Below, in pieces: positions 23,815 to 31,644 of a DNA stretch of 64,000 nucleotides. Every line of letters begins with the position of its first letter. Within the stretch, counting starts at the first letter, position 1. Location of the stretch: contig JAZKBU010000011.1 in NCBI GenBank assembly GCA_040388375.1, forward strand, positions 1 to 64,000. The letters are read 5' to 3'. The notes beneath the pieces are model-generated. The model searched no databases, was not told where the DNA came from, and saw nothing but the letters and a program-made list of their open reading frames with translations. The position numbers and the translations under genes were made by a program. This DNA is from Bacteroidota bacterium (GTDB lineage Bacteria; Bacteroidota; Bacteroidia; UKL13-3).

Positions 23815-23924
23815 GCTTATCAATTATAGTCAATGAAAATATTAACTTCAAAATCCCGTAAGCAAGTGCAGTCCTACCGAAAGGCTATGATTGATAAGCC
23901 ACTTGTTTGCGGGATTTTGTTTTT
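23815..23924 (+). ncRNA. long-stem H-type pseudoknot RNA, copy 2
   Basis: Stem 1: 23815-23829 with 23885-23899, 15 pairs with one G-U. Stem 2: 23850-23868 with 23900-23918, 19 pairs with two G-U. The order is 1-2-1'-2', so the helices form an H-type pseudoknot; 1' and 2' are directly adjacent and can stack end to end. Connecting loops (20 and 16 nt) are long enough to cross the helices. Stem 2 runs into TTTTGTTTTT (23915-23924), like an intrinsic terminator. A small CC-GAAA-GG hairpin sits at about 23877-23884. Confidence 0.75.
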
Positions 23925-24659
23925 ATGAAAATAGATTTAATACAAACGCCGTTTCCTGATTTTTATAAAAAAATGATAGGGAATAAATATGGTAGATTAG
24001 TTGTTATTGAGTATGCTGGTTCTTTGCCAAGTAAGCATAGAAAACATGGGGTTCCTTATATAAAGTGTAAATGCGATTGTGGGAACATAGTTACTAAATG
24101 CGTTTTTCGTGTTTGGAACGGAGATTGTAAATCGTGTGGATGCCTACAAAGGGAAATGGGAGTTGAGAAGTTAACCACGCACGGACAAAGTTATACCGTA
24201 GAATATAAAACGTGGGAAGGTGTAAAAAAGAGATGCTTGTACCCAAAATCTGAAAATTATTATTTATATGGTGGAGCTGGTATAAAAATATGCAAAGGTT
24301 GGTTGGGTAAGGATGGGTATATAAATTTCAAGAATGATATGGGTAATAAGCCAACTCCGCTACATTCAATAGATAGAATTTATAGTGATAAACATTATTC
24401 GTGTGGACATTGTAAAGAGTGTAAACGCAATAAATGGGATTTTAATTGCAGATGGGCTACCAGCGAAACCCAATCTAATAATACCAGTAGAAACAAGTAT
24501 GTTTATATAGAAGGCGAAAAACTATCATACCGGCAAGCTGAAAGAAAATTAGGTTTTGGGCGTGGTATATTGTGGTCTCGAATAAATAATGGGTGGAGCG
24601 TGGAGGAAGCTATAAGAGTTTTCCCAAGTTACAACAATAAAAAAATAAAAAGAAAATAA
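23925..24659 (+). CDS. HNH-type free-standing endonuclease (phage homing family)
   Basis: From the ATG at 23925, 244 residues. An N-terminal zinc ribbon (CKCDCG...CKSCGCLQRE) is followed by WEGVKKRCLYPKSENYYLYGGAGIKIC and HSIDRIYSD...NCRWATSETQSNN, the signature of a common phage HNH-like homing endonuclease family; the usual short spacer before the NCRW block is enlarged by a Cys-rich insertion CGHCKECKRNKW. A C-terminal HTH-like unit (SYRQAERKLGFGRGILWSRI) would help DNA recognition. It splits the glycan island and sits directly after the pseudoknot RNA. Confidence 0.8.
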   Translation: MKIDLIQTPFPDFYKKMIGNKYGRLVVIEYAGSLPSKHRKHGVPYIKCKCDCGNIVTKCVFRVWNGDCKSCGCLQREMGVEKLTTHGQSYTVEYKTWEGVKKRCLYPKSENYYLYGGAGIKICKGWLGKDGYINFKNDMGNKPTPLHSIDRIYSDKHYSCGHCKECKRNKWDFNCRWATSETQSNNTSRNKYVYIEGEKLSYRQAERKLGFGRGILWSRINNGWSVEEAIRVFPSYNNKKIKRK

Positions 24660-24664
24660 TTTAC

Positions 24665-25468
24665 ATGAGAACAGACAACCCGTTTATAAGTTTAGTAATA
24701 AATCTTGATTCTCGTTTAGAGCGTGACCAATTTGGAGGGGTTAATTTAACAGGTGTTGTTAATAATGACTTTTTAGATTTCGGGGTTTTTAATAAGCAAA
24801 AATTCTTTGAAGGATTTGATTTTGAAACCATAGTATTTATTGATAAGCACTTAGACATTCCGATAACTACATTAGAGTATCTTTATAAAACCTGTGATGT
24901 AGTATGTGTAAGAAACCATACTGATGAAGATAAGTTTAATGATGCAAATTATTTGGCTGCTTTACAATTAGCAAGAGGTAAATATATTTGCCATGTTGAT
25001 TCAGATTGCTCAATGTTTACTTCATCAAAAGAGAATGTTCAGGAATTACTTAATTATCTCGAAACATACGATTATTTAAGCTACCCTACGCCATTTACAC
25101 CCAATCCAGACACTAATGACAATTATGATTATTGGTGGTGTAGCACACGTTGGTTTATGTGCAAAAGAGAAACACTTGATTTTACCGAAATAAAAAAATG
25201 TTTAGCATCTTCCGATTACTTATATTATAAGTATCCGGCTTCAATAAAAAATCCTTGGCTTGAACATATTCTTGGATTGATTTCAAAATATACAACAGGT
25301 AGGGGAGTTTTTTATCCTCCACTGGATTATGAAAAACACTTAATATTCTGTTGGGATAATTATGAAAAATGGATACTTAGGAGGTTGAATGAACAAAGTT
25401 ATGATGAAGTAAAAAATTGGGTATTATCTAAGGGTGGTATTCATTACCCAAATCAGGTTCATATATGA
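24665..25468 (+). CDS. GT2-like glycosyltransferase
   Basis: 267 residues. ISLVINLDSRLERD is the first strand; YLAALQLARGKYICHVDSDCSMFT contains the D112-S-D114 metal motif in the position expected for GT-A family 2-like enzymes. The C-terminus is rich in W and Y (YDYWWCSTRWFMCKRETL) as in acceptor-side regions. Overlaps the SGNH gene by four bases. Confidence 0.78.
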   Translation: MRTDNPFISLVINLDSRLERDQFGGVNLTGVVNNDFLDFGVFNKQKFFEGFDFETIVFIDKHLDIPITTLEYLYKTCDVVCVRNHTDEDKFNDANYLAALQLARGKYICHVDSDCSMFTSSKENVQELLNYLETYDYLSYPTPFTPNPDTNDNYDYWWCSTRWFMCKRETLDFTEIKKCLASSDYLYYKYPASIKNPWLEHILGLISKYTTGRGVFYPPLDYEKHLIFCWDNYEKWILRRLNEQSYDEVKNWVLSKGGIHYPNQVHI

Positions 25469-26133
25469 AAGACACATGGCTATTTAATAGAGGCGAAGTA
25501 ATAAACTTTGATATTCCAAAAGGAGTACAGTTACCAATATACGTAATAGGAGATAGTCATGTAAGAGTATTACCGGAAGTAGCTCCATATATCTTTAAAA
25601 GGTCAACAGATATTGAAGATGTTATTGACAGTAAAAGTGCCTATGCAGTAGGAACAAAAGGACATGATGTTTACCTTAATGAGTCAATAAGGATAATACC
25701 CAATGGTTCACAAGTGTTATTATCATTTGGAGAAATAGATTGCCGTCATTATGTTCCGGTAAAGGCAAAAGAAAATAACACTACTATTCAGCAAGAGGTA
25801 GATAAAATTATTGAACGTTATACAGTTAACTGTGTGAGGTTATTAAAAGAAAAATATAAGGTAACAATATTGGGTAGTTATCTATGTCCCGATGATCTAA
25901 ACCATCAAAATAAGTACACAGATATATTTCAGGCTAAATATTATTTCAATGTTAAAATGGAGAAATATTGCCAACAGAATAAGCTGCCATTTGTACCAAT
26001 ATTCAGAACAGGAATAGAAAAAGAGTGGCATAGATTTGAACACGAATACCCACATTATTTTAATGACAGTTCACATCTTGGCCCTTGTATGATACCAATA
26101 ATACTTGAATCAATAGTAAATAATAATGAGTGA
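25465..26133 (+). CDS. SGNH/GDSL-type hydrolase or acyltransferase
   Basis: 222 residues. YVIGDSHVR (G29-D30-S31-H32) is block I with the nucleophile serine, LLSFGEIDCRHY (89-96) stands for block III with E in place of the usual N, and FNDSSHLGP (D201, H204) is the block V Asp-x2-His. This arrangement fits SGNH proteins that add or remove O-acetyl groups on glycans. Role within the glycan island is inferred. Confidence 0.75.
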   Translation: MKDTWLFNRGEVINFDIPKGVQLPIYVIGDSHVRVLPEVAPYIFKRSTDIEDVIDSKSAYAVGTKGHDVYLNESIRIIPNGSQVLLSFGEIDCRHYVPVKAKENNTTIQQEVDKIIERYTVNCVRLLKEKYKVTILGSYLCPDDLNHQNKYTDIFQAKYYFNVKMEKYCQQNKLPFVPIFRTGIEKEWHRFEHEYPHYFNDSSHLGPCMIPIILESIVNNNE

Positions 26134-26311
26134 ATTAAACTTACATGATGGTATATGTAATCTTATGGTAAAGGCTTTAAATAAGCATAGAAGTAAATTA
26201 GCTGCTGCAAGGTCTTTGGAAATAACAAGCAGTATGCTTAACACAAGGATTAAAAAGTATAATATTGTGAAGCAAAAAAGAAAGTATGTCCATATTGGAA
26301 TTACAGAATAG
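26126..26311 (+). CDS. small Fis-like helix-turn-helix protein
   Basis: 61 residues. KALNKHRSKLAAARSLEITSSMLNTRIKKYNIV is the Fis-type HTH (helix, L-A-A-x-x-L-x-I, then M-x-x-R-I-K-K-Y), as at the ends of NtrC regulators and in small phage proteins. Overlaps the upstream gene by eight bases. Confidence 0.75.
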   Translation: MSELNLHDGICNLMVKALNKHRSKLAAARSLEITSSMLNTRIKKYNIVKQKRKYVHIGITE

Positions 26312-26492
26312 AGTTGAAGTAGTGACACCTGAAGGTGTTGGATTTATATGGTTAGTCACTGAGTTTGGTACTGAAACATCAAAAATATTTACGGTAATAC
26401 AATCAAATGGTCAAATTTGGGAATGGCAACCAAAGGATATAAAAGTAAAAAACAATATTACATTCAACAGAATAAACGATGAACGCAAATAG
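26286..26492 (+). CDS. small SH3-like hypothetical protein
   Basis: 68 residues, beta-rich (NRVEVVTPEGVGFIWLVTEF... WEWQPKDIKVK), resembling small barrel proteins of Bacteroidota phages. Overlaps the HTH gene by 26 bases. Confidence 0.55.
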   Translation: MSILELQNRVEVVTPEGVGFIWLVTEFGTETSKIFTVIQSNGQIWEWQPKDIKVKNNITFNRINDERK

Positions 26493-26616
26493 AGTTAAAA
26501 AATTAAAAGATATGGCTGCTTTATTTTATCAAATGCAACCACAAGGAGTAGTTAAAAAATCAGTTGAACAAATATATCAGGAATTGAAACAAGTTCATAA
26601 AAAGAAAACCAAATGA
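26479..26616 (+). CDS. 45-residue basic helical peptide
   Basis: The ATG at 26479 overlaps the preceding gene by 14 bases and the stop overlaps the next ATG (AATGA, 26613-26616). It encodes 45 residues, lysine-rich and helical. No family recognised; packing supports it. Confidence 0.55.
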   Translation: MNANRVKKLKDMAALFYQMQPQGVVKKSVEQIYQELKQVHKKKTK

Positions 26617-27566
26617 ATATTAAAGAATTAAGGGAGTTACTTGCCAATGCCCCAGATGATATGGATTTAGATAGCATTCTTATAAAGAAAGAAGAAGTAA
26701 CTAACATTATATCATCTGACATTGCTACTACAATCCCAATAGATACCACATTCACTTCCATTAAACATACTTGTAATTTGGGAGATATTATAGGGGCATT
26801 ACCACAATGTAAAAAATACTTTGAAGTAACAGGAAGGAAGATACTATTCCTTCAGCGGTTGAATATGCCTGCCGCTTATTATACTGGTGCTGTGCATGGC
26901 ACTGTTGACGAATCTGGAATCATGGTAACTCTAAACCGTCCACTTTTTGATATGGTAAAACCTCTTTTAGATTCACAAGAGTATATACAAAGCATGGAAA
27001 TATACAATGGACAATCAGTTCATTTAGACTTTGATGTAATAAGGGGGAAGACATTCGTTAATATGCCTCACGGCAGTTTGGCTTCATGGTTGACATTTGC
27101 TTTCCCTGATTTGCATTATGATATTAGTAAGCCGTGGGTACACTTACCGCAAGAAAAAATCCAAATAGAAGAAGTCACAAAAGGGAAGATAGTAGTAAAT
27201 TTTACCGAAAGATATAGAAATGGACTAATGGATTATTTTTTCTTGAAAAATTATGCTCCAGATTTGATATTCGCAGGTACAGAAACAGAGTACTTTAAAT
27301 TCTGTAACCAGTGGCAGTTAACTATCCCAAGATTAGAGATTAAAAACTTTCTTGAATTAGCTCATGCTTTAAGAGGGTGTAGATTTTTATTATCAAACCA
27401 ATCATTCCAGTGGAATTTAGCAACAGCATTAGGAGTCCCAAGAGTATTAGAGGTATGTCAATATGCTCAGAATTGCCTACCTTTTTATGGAGAAGATAAT
27501 TATGGATTTTTTCATCAAGTAGGTTTGGAGTACTATTTCAGAATGATGTATAATAAAACAGCATAA
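26613..27566 (+). CDS. GT9/heptosyltransferase-like glycosyltransferase
   Basis: 317 residues. CNLGDIIGALPQCKKYFEVT with KILFLQRLNMP resembles the N-terminal G-D-x-x-x-x-x-P loop of ADP-heptose:LPS heptosyltransferases; KIVVNFTERYRN starts the second domain, and FLLSNQSFQWNLATALGVPRVLEV is the donor-binding block with N/S-x-x-x-x-W/H-x-A-x-A-x-G-x-P pattern. Last gene of the glycan island, followed by a hairpin shared with the convergent gene. Confidence 0.72.
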   Translation: MNIKELRELLANAPDDMDLDSILIKKEEVTNIISSDIATTIPIDTTFTSIKHTCNLGDIIGALPQCKKYFEVTGRKILFLQRLNMPAAYYTGAVHGTVDESGIMVTLNRPLFDMVKPLLDSQEYIQSMEIYNGQSVHLDFDVIRGKTFVNMPHGSLASWLTFAFPDLHYDISKPWVHLPQEKIQIEEVTKGKIVVNFTERYRNGLMDYFFLKNYAPDLIFAGTETEYFKFCNQWQLTIPRLEIKNFLELAHALRGCRFLLSNQSFQWNLATALGVPRVLEVCQYAQNCLPFYGEDNYGFFHQVGLEYYFRMMYNKTA

Positions 27567-27590
27567 AAAAAGCCCTGCGTTAACAGGGCT
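27564..27590 (-). terminator. terminator of the isolated minus-strand gene
   Basis: AGCCCTG (27571-27577) pairs perfectly with CAGGGCT (27584-27590). The seven A on its left (27564-27570) are a T run when read on the minus strand. It may also slow plus-strand readthrough from the glycan island. Confidence 0.75.
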
Positions 27591-27616
27591 TAACCAATTA
27601 AAAAACAAAGAAAATT

Positions 27617-27916
27617 TTAAGTGGCTGCTGATACCAAAGTTGTTACCGATTGGTCAGTTGCAAGTTTTACACTGTTTACATTCAATCCACTTGGGGGAAA
27701 TTCTAAAATAGTGTAAACATAATAGCCATTACCTACCTGAAGTCCATTTTGCAAAGGCCATAAATTTACTCCGGGGGTGACAGCAACACTTGCTAAAGGA
27801 GCAATAGGAAACTGTTTAAATTCGGTAACGGCAGCTTGTCCTGCTGCATTTTGAAATGGTGGAGTCCCGAATATTTGACCATAAATTCGGGTTGTTACGT
27901 GAGCTGTGATTGCCAT
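27617..27916 (-). CDS. small hypothetical protein, possibly virion-associated
   Basis: 99 residues, neutral, rich in A, T, V, G, P and N, beta-rich without charged helices, a composition like the small virion protein at 34120-34491. It is the only minus-strand gene between 10.5 and 61 kb, with its own terminator. No family recognised. Confidence 0.6.
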   Translation of the reverse strand: MAITAHVTTRIYGQIFGTPPFQNAAGQAAVTEFKQFPIAPLASVAVTPGVNLWPLQNGLQVGNGYYVYTILEFPPSGLNVNSVKLATDQSVTTLVSAAT

Positions 27917-27973
27917 AATAAAGTGTTTTTAATAATGATTGAATGAATGATTGACCGACTAAAATTAGTATTT

Positions 27974-28004
27974 TTTTCAATTCAACAAATATTTTTTATA
28001 TTTA
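27974..28004 (+). promoter_or_regulatory. possible promoter of the packaging/virion block
   Basis: TTTT (27974-27977), 19-base spacer, TATATTTA (27997-28004): both boxes one base off consensus. The ATG of the first gene is 11 bases downstream, again a very short leader. Confidence 0.4.
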
Positions 28005-28014
28005 TAGTTAAATT

Positions 28015-28815
28015 ATGGCGGTAAAATATTTTTTATTAAATCCAGAAAAGAAGTCCTTATCTAAGGATGAAATACAGCAAATAGAATCCAATAAGACGGG
28101 GCTATCTGAAACCATTTGGAGTGCAAGGGAACAAAAAGCCAAAGAAGTATTTGAGGAAGAATGTACTTTAAAACATACATTTGGAAGGATAATAGTGAAA
28201 GCAAACCTGCAATCAAAAAACGAACATTCCTTTTCAGATGGTACTAAAATAAGATTAGAAAGGCAGTTCAACAACTTCAATAGAAGGGAAACTCAACCCG
28301 TAAATGCCATTGTTATTTCAGCAGACAACATACCAACAGGTAGTGAAATATTAATAGGTCATAATGCACTTCACGATTCAAATAAGATATTCAGCTATAA
28401 ATCCAAGTCACCAGATATACAGTATTTTTCATTACCAGAATATGATTGCTTTGCATGGAGAAATAGCGAAGGTAAATTGCAGCCAATGAGTAACTTTGAA
28501 TTTGGGTTAAGAGTGTTTAAGCCATACGAAGGAAATATTGCAGGGATAAAACCTATGCAAATAAAAAATGTGTTATATATTACTACCGGGAAATTTAAAG
28601 GATTAGTATGCCATACGGTAGAAGCATCGGATTATACTATTATTTATCAAGGTACTGATGGGAAAGAAGCGCAAGTAATAAGAATAAGACATAGTGATGA
28701 TGAAGATTTTGACAGGGAAGAGGTACAAGCTATTTCACATTACTTAACGGACGGTGTTTCCAGTGGAACGTTGCTTATTGGGTTAACGGTGTCTGATTGT
28801 AAAACCTTAAATTAA
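28015..28815 (+). CDS. hypothetical protein at the head of the packaging block
   Basis: 266 residues. Two beta-rich parts: RIIVKANLQSKNEHSF... VNAIVISADNIPTGSEILIGHN (about 62-120) has the strand-loop rhythm of a GroES-like barrel, and LYITTGKFKGLVCHTVEASD begins a second part. The GroES comparison is weak and by eye. Precedes the terminase genes; no catalytic motif. Confidence 0.6.
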   Translation: MAVKYFLLNPEKKSLSKDEIQQIESNKTGLSETIWSAREQKAKEVFEEECTLKHTFGRIIVKANLQSKNEHSFSDGTKIRLERQFNNFNRRETQPVNAIVISADNIPTGSEILIGHNALHDSNKIFSYKSKSPDIQYFSLPEYDCFAWRNSEGKLQPMSNFEFGLRVFKPYEGNIAGIKPMQIKNVLYITTGKFKGLVCHTVEASDYTIIYQGTDGKEAQVIRIRHSDDEDFDREEVQAISHYLTDGVSSGTLLIGLTVSDCKTLN

Positions 28816-28940
28816 TGAAAGAATTAGGAGGTTATTGGGTATATAAAACAATAGATGGGATAGTTACAAGAAGAAGACCAACTGCGCAGGAAATTATTGA
28901 AGCAGAAAAGGCAAGCATCAAATACAAATTGAAAAAATAA
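28815..28940 (+). CDS. 41-residue basic peptide
   Basis: Its ATG overlaps the last base of the previous stop (TAATG). MKELGGYWVYKTIDGIVTRR reads as a small strand pair, followed by a lysine-rich helix. No family recognised. Confidence 0.5.
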   Translation: MKELGGYWVYKTIDGIVTRRRPTAQEIIEAEKASIKYKLKK

Positions 28941-28949
28941 AATAATATT

Positions 28950-29285
28950 ATGGCTGAATTAGAGGAATTAAAAAAAGAGAATGAGGAACTTAAAAAACAA
29001 CTTTCTGAAATGAGCGGGAGTATTGAGGTAAGTGCATTTTACTCTTTAAGGCGCATTCTTAGTCTTCAAGCAAAACGGTTAGATAAGTTTGATTTGGACA
29101 AGGAGATAGGTTCAAATTCCAAAGAAGACAAGGTTTATGATAGGACGTTGGATATTGTTGTTAAAATGCCCAAAATGATTTCTGAATTGAATAGCCTAAA
29201 GTCGGAACTTAAATTAACTGGTAATGAGGATGAAGATAAAAAGAACAAAGCATTTGTTGATAATATAGCCCAATCCCGCCCATGA
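28950..29285 (+). CDS. coiled-coil protein before TerL, candidate small terminase
   Basis: 111 residues beginning with a heptad-like coiled coil (ELEELKKENEELKKQLSEM) and continuing helical. It overlaps the terminase large subunit by four bases (ATGA). The position is that of a small terminase subunit, but no HTH domain is visible, so this is only a positional guess. Confidence 0.6.
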   Translation: MAELEELKKENEELKKQLSEMSGSIEVSAFYSLRRILSLQAKRLDKFDLDKEIGSNSKEDKVYDRTLDIVVKMPKMISELNSLKSELKLTGNEDEDKKNKAFVDNIAQSRP

Positions 29286-31357
29286 GTCTTGCGATTGATA
29301 TATTTGGCAGTTTAATTCGTATTGATAATACACCAAAAGAAATTGAGGATTGGGGGACTGATAACCCAAAAGAACAATATTGGCGAAGAAAAGAATTGCC
29401 TGATTTTTTTGATGAAGTAGAATATGACAAAGATGGTGTTGCCTTATTAACACCGGAACAAGCTGCCTATTCAGCCATTGAAGTAGAACGATGCAGAAAA
29501 GGATTTTCATTCTATAATAACGGAATAGTTACATACATAACAGGTAAGAATTATTTTTACCTACAATGGTGGAAACTGGAGGACGATATTTACCCTGATT
29601 ATAGAGATGCAGATAGGAGGTATTTCCTATTCCTTAATTATTGGGAGGCTATTCTGTGGTGTATTTTTATAGTTCGTGGAAAGAAACGCCGGGAAGGCGC
29701 AAGTTCACAGGCTTGCTCTAATTTAATGTACGAGTGTATATTTTACAAAAGCAGTAACTGTGGGCTTGTTAGTAAAGAAGAAAAAGATAGTAGGGAAACA
29801 TTCTTGGAAATGGTTTCTTTTGGCTATCAACAGTTGCCGCCGTTTTTAAAACCAAGACAGTTAAATAGAGCAGATAGCGTTACTGAATTTATTTTTGCAG
29901 GGAAAGCAGAGAAAGGAGAAAATTCAGGTAAGAAAGGTAATAAATCAAAGATAAACTATCGTACCCCAAAAGAAAATGCTTATGATCGGGGGCGTATGAG
30001 CCGGGTGCTTGGTGATGAGGGCGGTAAGTGGCCTATTGATATTAAGTTCTCCAAGTTTATTTCTAAGGTATCAAAGACACTGATAAAAGGTGCAAAAAGG
30101 GTAGGGTTCATGGAGTGTCCATCCACCGTAAATGAAATGACAAAAGGTGGAGGTGCTGAATACAAAAAGGTTTGGGATGGGTGCGACCAATTTATATCCG
30201 GAGGCAAAAAAACACCATTAAGGGGAGTAACGTATTTCACGCCATCTTACGACAACTACGAGGGTTTTATTGATAAGTACGGCATGAGCGTTATGGATGC
30301 GCCTGACGAAGAAACTTATGACTTCTTAGTTAAAAAATGGGTTGTGAAAGACCAGTACACAGGAGAAACAATAAGTGAAATTTCAGAGGAAGATATAAAG
30401 TTAGGCGCAAAGGTTTATATAGCAAGTAGGCGTGTTGGATTAACTGGCGATTTGTTGGAAGAAGAAATTAGGCAGAACCCAACTACTGTACAAGAAATGT
30501 TTGAAGCTGCAAATATAGGCTGCACATTCAATTCTTATAACATTAATCAACGTAAAAGAGAATTAGAAGAAAATCAAGTATATAAAAGAAAAATACTCTA
30601 TACTCTTGATGAAGAAACCCAAAAAGTAAAATGGAGAGATATAACACCAAATGAAAAAAACTTTTATTGGGAAATAACGTGGGGGCTTGATGGGAAGATT
30701 ACGGATAATAAATGGGTACTTAATGGAAACGGTCAAAAATCCCCCGGAAGAAGCGAAGATGGGGCAATATCTGTAGATAGCTACTCAAACTCACAGGGAG
30801 GGCGAAAATACGGTTCAAAGGCATGTGCGCTGATTGGTAGGCGTTCTGACTTACTTGACCCTGAAAACACAGGCAAACCAATAGGGATGCTTTATGGCAG
30901 ACCGGCAGAAAAGGATATTTTGCATTATCAGGTCATGTTGGCTGGTATATGGTTTGGTTATCCAATTTGGTATGAACATACTGCCGATGACTATTGGGGT
31001 TATTTTAAAGACAGGGGTAGGCTTGGTTATCTTGGTAAATATCCTAAAAGCCTAATTGACCCTACGAAACGTGAAACACAAGAGCAGCACAAAGGCACTC
31101 CAATAACTCCATTCAGCCTTACTAAACAATTAGATTACGGCATCTCATTTTTTGAAAATCATTGCGATAAAATTGATTGGGTTGAAATATTGGATAACGC
31201 TTTAATTTTCGACCCCTATGACAGAACAAAATTTGATATAATTGTATCTTTTCTTATTTTGATTTCTGTACTTATGGAAAGACCAATAATTCCACCACCT
31301 AAAACTATTCCATTAATACCAGTATTTGATGGTAATGGGCAGTTGGTTATGAATTAA
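29282..31357 (+). CDS. terL: terminase large subunit
   Basis: 691 residues, the motor that pumps DNA into the procapsid and cuts it. Near residues 131-142 VRGKKRREGASS stands for the ATP-binding loop (K/R-x-R/K-x-G-x-S form), RVLGDEGGKW has Walker B with D245-E246, and the C-terminal nuclease half contains ISVDSYSNSQGG with acidic D499 and later LIFDPYDRTKFD. Length and layout agree with large terminases of Bacteroidota podoviruses including crAss-like phages. First virion-block gene of certain function. Confidence 0.85.
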   Translation: MSLAIDIFGSLIRIDNTPKEIEDWGTDNPKEQYWRRKELPDFFDEVEYDKDGVALLTPEQAAYSAIEVERCRKGFSFYNNGIVTYITGKNYFYLQWWKLEDDIYPDYRDADRRYFLFLNYWEAILWCIFIVRGKKRREGASSQACSNLMYECIFYKSSNCGLVSKEEKDSRETFLEMVSFGYQQLPPFLKPRQLNRADSVTEFIFAGKAEKGENSGKKGNKSKINYRTPKENAYDRGRMSRVLGDEGGKWPIDIKFSKFISKVSKTLIKGAKRVGFMECPSTVNEMTKGGGAEYKKVWDGCDQFISGGKKTPLRGVTYFTPSYDNYEGFIDKYGMSVMDAPDEETYDFLVKKWVVKDQYTGETISEISEEDIKLGAKVYIASRRVGLTGDLLEEEIRQNPTTVQEMFEAANIGCTFNSYNINQRKRELEENQVYKRKILYTLDEETQKVKWRDITPNEKNFYWEITWGLDGKITDNKWVLNGNGQKSPGRSEDGAISVDSYSNSQGGRKYGSKACALIGRRSDLLDPENTGKPIGMLYGRPAEKDILHYQVMLAGIWFGYPIWYEHTADDYWGYFKDRGRLGYLGKYPKSLIDPTKRETQEQHKGTPITPFSLTKQLDYGISFFENHCDKIDWVEILDNALIFDPYDRTKFDIIVSFLILISVLMERPIIPPPKTIPLIPVFDGNGQLVMN

Positions 31358-31368
31358 TAAAAAATAAA

Positions 31369-31398
31369 TTTGGATTGTTGAATAATTAATTATATTTG
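31369..31398 (+). promoter_or_regulatory. promoter of the Com-like gene and portal region
   Basis: TTTG (31369-31372), 18-base spacer, TATATTTG (31391-31398). The upstream AAAAATAAATTTGGAT matches that at 10345-10364. Start predicted about 31404, seven bases before the ATG at 31411. Confidence 0.7.
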
Positions 31399-31410
31399 TT
31401 GGGAATATAT

Positions 31411-31575
31411 ATGGACAATACCGCTTTAAATTCAATTACTTGTAACAATTGTGGGAAGAAAATAGGGGAAGCCAAAATTATAGATGGAATATTGTCTTTA
31501 ATTTGTCCAAAATGCGGAACAAAGAATATTCAAGAAACAAAACCTACAAAGAGCGTCAAGAACGCCAGTAGTTAA
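31411..31575 (+). CDS. Com-like zinc-finger protein
   Basis: 54 residues with the spacing of the Mu Com family: ITCNNCGKKIGEAKI, then LSLICPKCGTKNI, giving two C-x2-C pairs 22 residues apart, and a basic serine-rich tail. In phage Mu, Com is an RNA-binding zinc protein that opens a translation-blocking stem-loop in the mom leader. Here the gene has its own promoter and is followed, 12 bases after its stop, by a hairpin/pseudoknot just before the portal ATG. Similar Com-like proteins occur widely in phage genomes; the regulatory role is inferred. Confidence 0.72.
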   Translation: MDNTALNSITCNNCGKKIGEAKIIDGILSLICPKCGTKNIQETKPTKSVKNASS

Positions 31576-31586
31576 ATTTATAAAAA

Positions 31587-31637
31587 TAAGTGCTTCACGA
31601 AAGCCATTAGGTAGAAATACTTAATGGCTTTTTGTTT
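31587..31637 (+). ncRNA. short pseudoknot or hairpin before the portal gene
   Basis: Two readings are possible. (1) Pseudoknot: TAAGT (31587-31591) with ACTTA (31619-31623), and AAAGCCAT (31600-31607) with ATGGCTTT (31624-31631); the two 3' strands are adjacent, as in the copy at 23.8 kb. (2) Simple hairpin: AAAGCCATTA/TAATGGCTTT, ten pairs. Either is followed by TTGTTTTT. It may be a terminator/attenuator or a regulatory element for the portal gene at 31645. Confidence 0.55.
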
Positions 31638-31644
31638 TTAAACA

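Noticed and set aside
28015-28815. Reading this gene as a second co-chaperonin
   Set aside because: The strand rhythm is suggestive, but the mobile-loop motif is missing and the protein is three times too long; kept as hypothetical.
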